Assembly (NCBI RefSeq): GCF_000383575.1
Contig: NZ_KB911579.1
Location: 747,707-811,706 of the forward strand
Length of the DNA stretch: 64,000 bases
From: Salinispora oceanensis
Lineage (GTDB): Bacteria; Actinomycetota; Actinomycetes; Mycobacteriales; Micromonosporaceae
Reading direction: 5' to 3'
Positions 62,286 to 64,000 of the stretch are shown piece after piece. A program made the translations under genes and the position numbers. Below the pieces are notes generated by a model. It was not told the DNA's origin and ran no database searches. It saw only the letters and a list, made by a program, of their open reading frames with translations. The stretch's first letter is position 1; every line of letters starts with the position of its first letter.

Positions 62286-62702
62286 GTGTCCCACAGCGTG
62301 ATGAGTCCAGGCGTTGATGCCCTGTTGGAGCAGGCCCGCGCCGGGGTGCGCCGGCTGACCCCGCACCAGGCCGTCGAGGCGATCCGCGCCGGGGCGTTGC
62401 TGATCGACACCCGCGCCGAACGGCAGCGGGCAGAACAGGGTGAGCTGCCCGGTGCGATCGTCATCGAGCGGGCGGTGCTGGAGTGGCGGCTGGACCCGGC
62501 CAGTACCTGGCGGATCCCGGAGGCCACCCGGTACGACCGGGAGGTCGTGGTGGTGTGCCGGGAGGGTTACAGCTCCAGTCTGGCCGTGGCGGGCCTACGC
62601 GCGCTGGGCCTACGTCACGCCACGGACATCATCGGAGGGGTGCAGGCCTGGCGGGAGGCGGGACTCCCGATCTCCGACCGCCCCGCCGACGTCCGCGAGT
62701 GA
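62286..62702 (+). CDS. rhodanese-like sulfurtransferase
   Basis: A 138-residue single-domain rhodanese. The active-site loop is C91-R-E-G-Y-S (VVVVCREGYSSSLA), preceded by ALLIDTRAE and ending GGVQAWREAGLP. It could transfer sulfane sulfur. The start is GTG 62286 or ATG 62301. It is divergent from the kinase-dipeptidase pair and convergent with cobQ. Confidence 0.88.
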   Translation: MSHSVMSPGVDALLEQARAGVRRLTPHQAVEAIRAGALLIDTRAERQRAEQGELPGAIVIERAVLEWRLDPASTWRIPEATRYDREVVVVCREGYSSSLAVAGLRALGLRHATDIIGGVQAWREAGLPISDRPADVRE

Positions 62703-62770
62703 CACTGGGACTAACTCCCCGCCAGACGGCCGGGCCATCGTCAGACGGGTCACCGTCGGGCGACTGCCGG

Positions 62771-64000
62771 TCAGGCGACTGGATCCCCGGCGGGTGCGCC
62801 CGGCGGAATGAACGGCAGGCCCGACGGCGGTCCGGTTTCGATCAGCCGCCACAGTGCGACCGTGTCCAGGTGCTCCTCGACCAGGTCCCCGAGCAGGTCC
62901 AGGGAGCGTTCGCGGGCGCCGGCGAAGGAGATGTCCGGGGCCGCTCGGAACCCATGGCGGCCCGCTTGCCGGGCCACCTCGGTCAGGAACCGGCGGCGGA
63001 ACCCGTCCGACTCGAAGGCGCCATGCCAGTGGGTGCCGTACACCGCCCCGGCGATCGCGCCCTCACCGGTGCCGTCGGCGTACGCGAAGAGCGGGGAGAG
63101 GTCGGGGTCGGCGGCCGAGACGTACCCGTGGTGAATCTCGTAACCGCGGACCGGGACACCATCCCACCCGGTGCCGGCCGACTGCCGGACCGTCTTGCTC
63201 GGGTCGAAGGTGACCTCGACCGGCAGCAACCCCAGACCGGGTACGCTGCCCTCCCCGCTCTCCACTGGATCGTTGATGCGGCGGCCGAGCATCTGGAAGC
63301 CTCCGCAGATGCCGAGCAGGGGCCGTCCGGCGGCGGCGTGGGCGAGCACGGCATCCGCGAGGCCGGTCTGGCGCAGCCAGGCCAGATCCGCCACCGTCGC
63401 CTTGGAACCAGGTAGCACAACCAGGTCGGCGGCGGCGAGCTCGGCGGGCTCGACGGTGAGGCGCACCCGCACACCCGGCTCGGTGGCGAGCGCTTCGACG
63501 TCGGTGGCATTGCTGATCCGGGGCAGCCGGACCACGGCCACGTCCAGCCAGTCGCTGCCGCGGGGTGCGGCCGGACGGCCGAGTACCCGCCCGTACGCCA
63601 GCGAGTCCTCCGCGTCGAGCCAGAGGTCGAGCGACCAGGGCAGCACCCCGTAGGTGGGCCTTCCGGTGACCTGGTGCAGCATGTCCAGGCCCGGCGCCAG
63701 CAGGCCCAGATCGCCGCGAAACTTGTTGATGACGAATCCGGCGACCAACGCCTGATCGGCCGGTTCCAGCAGGGCCACCGTGCCGAACATGGAGGCGAAC
63801 ACCCCACCCCGGTCGATGTCCCCGACCACGATCGCGGGCAGCTCGGCGTGCCGGGCCAGCCCCATGTTGACGTAGTCCCCGGCCCGAAGGTTGATCTCCG
63901 CCGGGCTACCTGCTCCCTCGCAGATCACCACGTCGTAGGCCGCCCGCAGGTCAGCCAGGGCCGCGTACGCGGTTTCGGCGAGGCGGGGTCGAAGCTGCCG
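62771..64000 (-). CDS. cobQ: cobyric acid synthase CobQ (N-terminal part outside window)
   Basis: At least 410 residues of an ATP-dependent amidotransferase that amidates the corrin side chains. The visible part has [42 protein letters not shown] and [12 protein letters not shown] of the ATPase domain. The C-terminal glutaminase-like domain follows with [15 protein letters not shown] (catalytic Cys), GYEIHHGYV and [10 protein letters not shown]. The frame is open to position 64000, so the first part of roughly 110 residues lies beyond the edge. It shares the cobalamin pathway with cobT and cobA 6-9 kb away. Confidence 0.94.
   Translation of the reverse strand, partial: RQLRPRLAETAYAALADLRAAYDVVICEGAGSPAEINLRAGDYVNMGLARHAELPAIVVGDIDRGGVFASMFGTVALLEPADQALVAGFVINKFRGDLGLLAPGLDMLHQVTGRPTYGVLPWSLDLWLDAEDSLAYGRVLGRPAAPRGSDWLDVAVVRLPRISNATDVEALATEPGVRVRLTVEPAELAAADLVVLPGSKATVADLAWLRQTGLADAVLAHAAAGRPLLGICGGFQMLGRRINDPVESGEGSVPGLGLLPVEVTFDPSKTVRQSAGTGWDGVPVRGYEIHHGYVSAADPDLSPLFAYADGTGEGAIAGAVYGTHWHGAFESDGFRRRFLTEVARQAGRHGFRAAPDISFAGARERSLDLLGDLVEEHLDTVALWRLIETGPPSGLPFIPPGAPAGDPVA

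Overview
The window is high-GC chromosomal DNA of an actinobacterium, most likely a Micromonosporaceae member (Salinispora/Micromonospora type). The evidence is a short 16S-23S spacer without tRNA genes, paired clpP1/clpP2 genes, a mycothiol-type DsbA-fold reductase, an Eis-type acetyltransferase, a DUF1015/DUF5130 protein set and abundant GTG starts. The genus is inferred from protein and gene-order resemblance, not from a 16S alignment.

Layout. Positions 1-4390 hold the 5' part of a 23S gene and a complete 16S gene on the minus strand, with stacked promoters up to about 4920. Positions 5028-11166 hold a small membrane protein, a nitrilase-family amidase, the proteostasis block clpX-clpP2-clpP1-tig, and tRNA-Pro(TGG) and tRNA-Gly(TCC). 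Positions 11178-14640 are a decayed island beside tRNA-Gly: a frameshifted integrase, an intact lower-GC gene whose product carries a PD-(D/E)XK nuclease-like motif, and several broken small genes. Positions 14728-22346 are accessory and housekeeping genes: a P-loop kinase, a DUF3995 protein, a PAP2 remnant, an ArsR-membrane protein-oxidoreductase operon with a clear operator, an Eis-like GNAT, rpiB and DUF1015. Positions 22481-26650 carry the mycothiol reductase, pepN, DUF5130 and a small membrane protein.

Positions 26697-38841 are one uninterrupted 12-gene minus-strand operon for complete tryptophan catabolism through 3-hydroxyanthranilate and 2-aminomuconate to pyruvate and acetyl-CoA. Nearly every junction overlaps by 1-4 nt, and a divergent Lrp/AsnC regulator lies at 38982. 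The only step without a recognised enzyme is N-formylkynurenine hydrolysis, and the unassigned last gene is an amidase. Positions 39548-40895 encode a secreted protein with a sortase-like C-terminal signal and a class E/F sortase. Positions 40914-48485 hold an HNH nuclease, MscS, an MFS transporter, truncated hemoglobin, YbjN, a conserved unknown, a hot-dog thioesterase and EttA.

Positions 48814-52814 encode OtsA coupled to an unusual trehalose-phosphatase/GH15 fusion. Positions 52948-56457 and 62771-64000 carry siroheme/cobalamin genes (SUMT with a Met8-like domain, cobT, a CobC/CobD-like aminotransferase, and partial cobQ). Between them lie a class A PBP, SURF1, an M20 dipeptidase, a second P-loop kinase and a rhodanese.

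The backbone clpX-clpP2-clpP1-tig ... rpiB-reductase-pepN-DUF5130 ... HNH-glbO ... thioesterase-ettA matches, from memory, the M. tuberculosis Rv2457c-Rv2477c order. The kynurenine operon, the tRNA-Gly island and the sortase pair look like insertions into that backbone.
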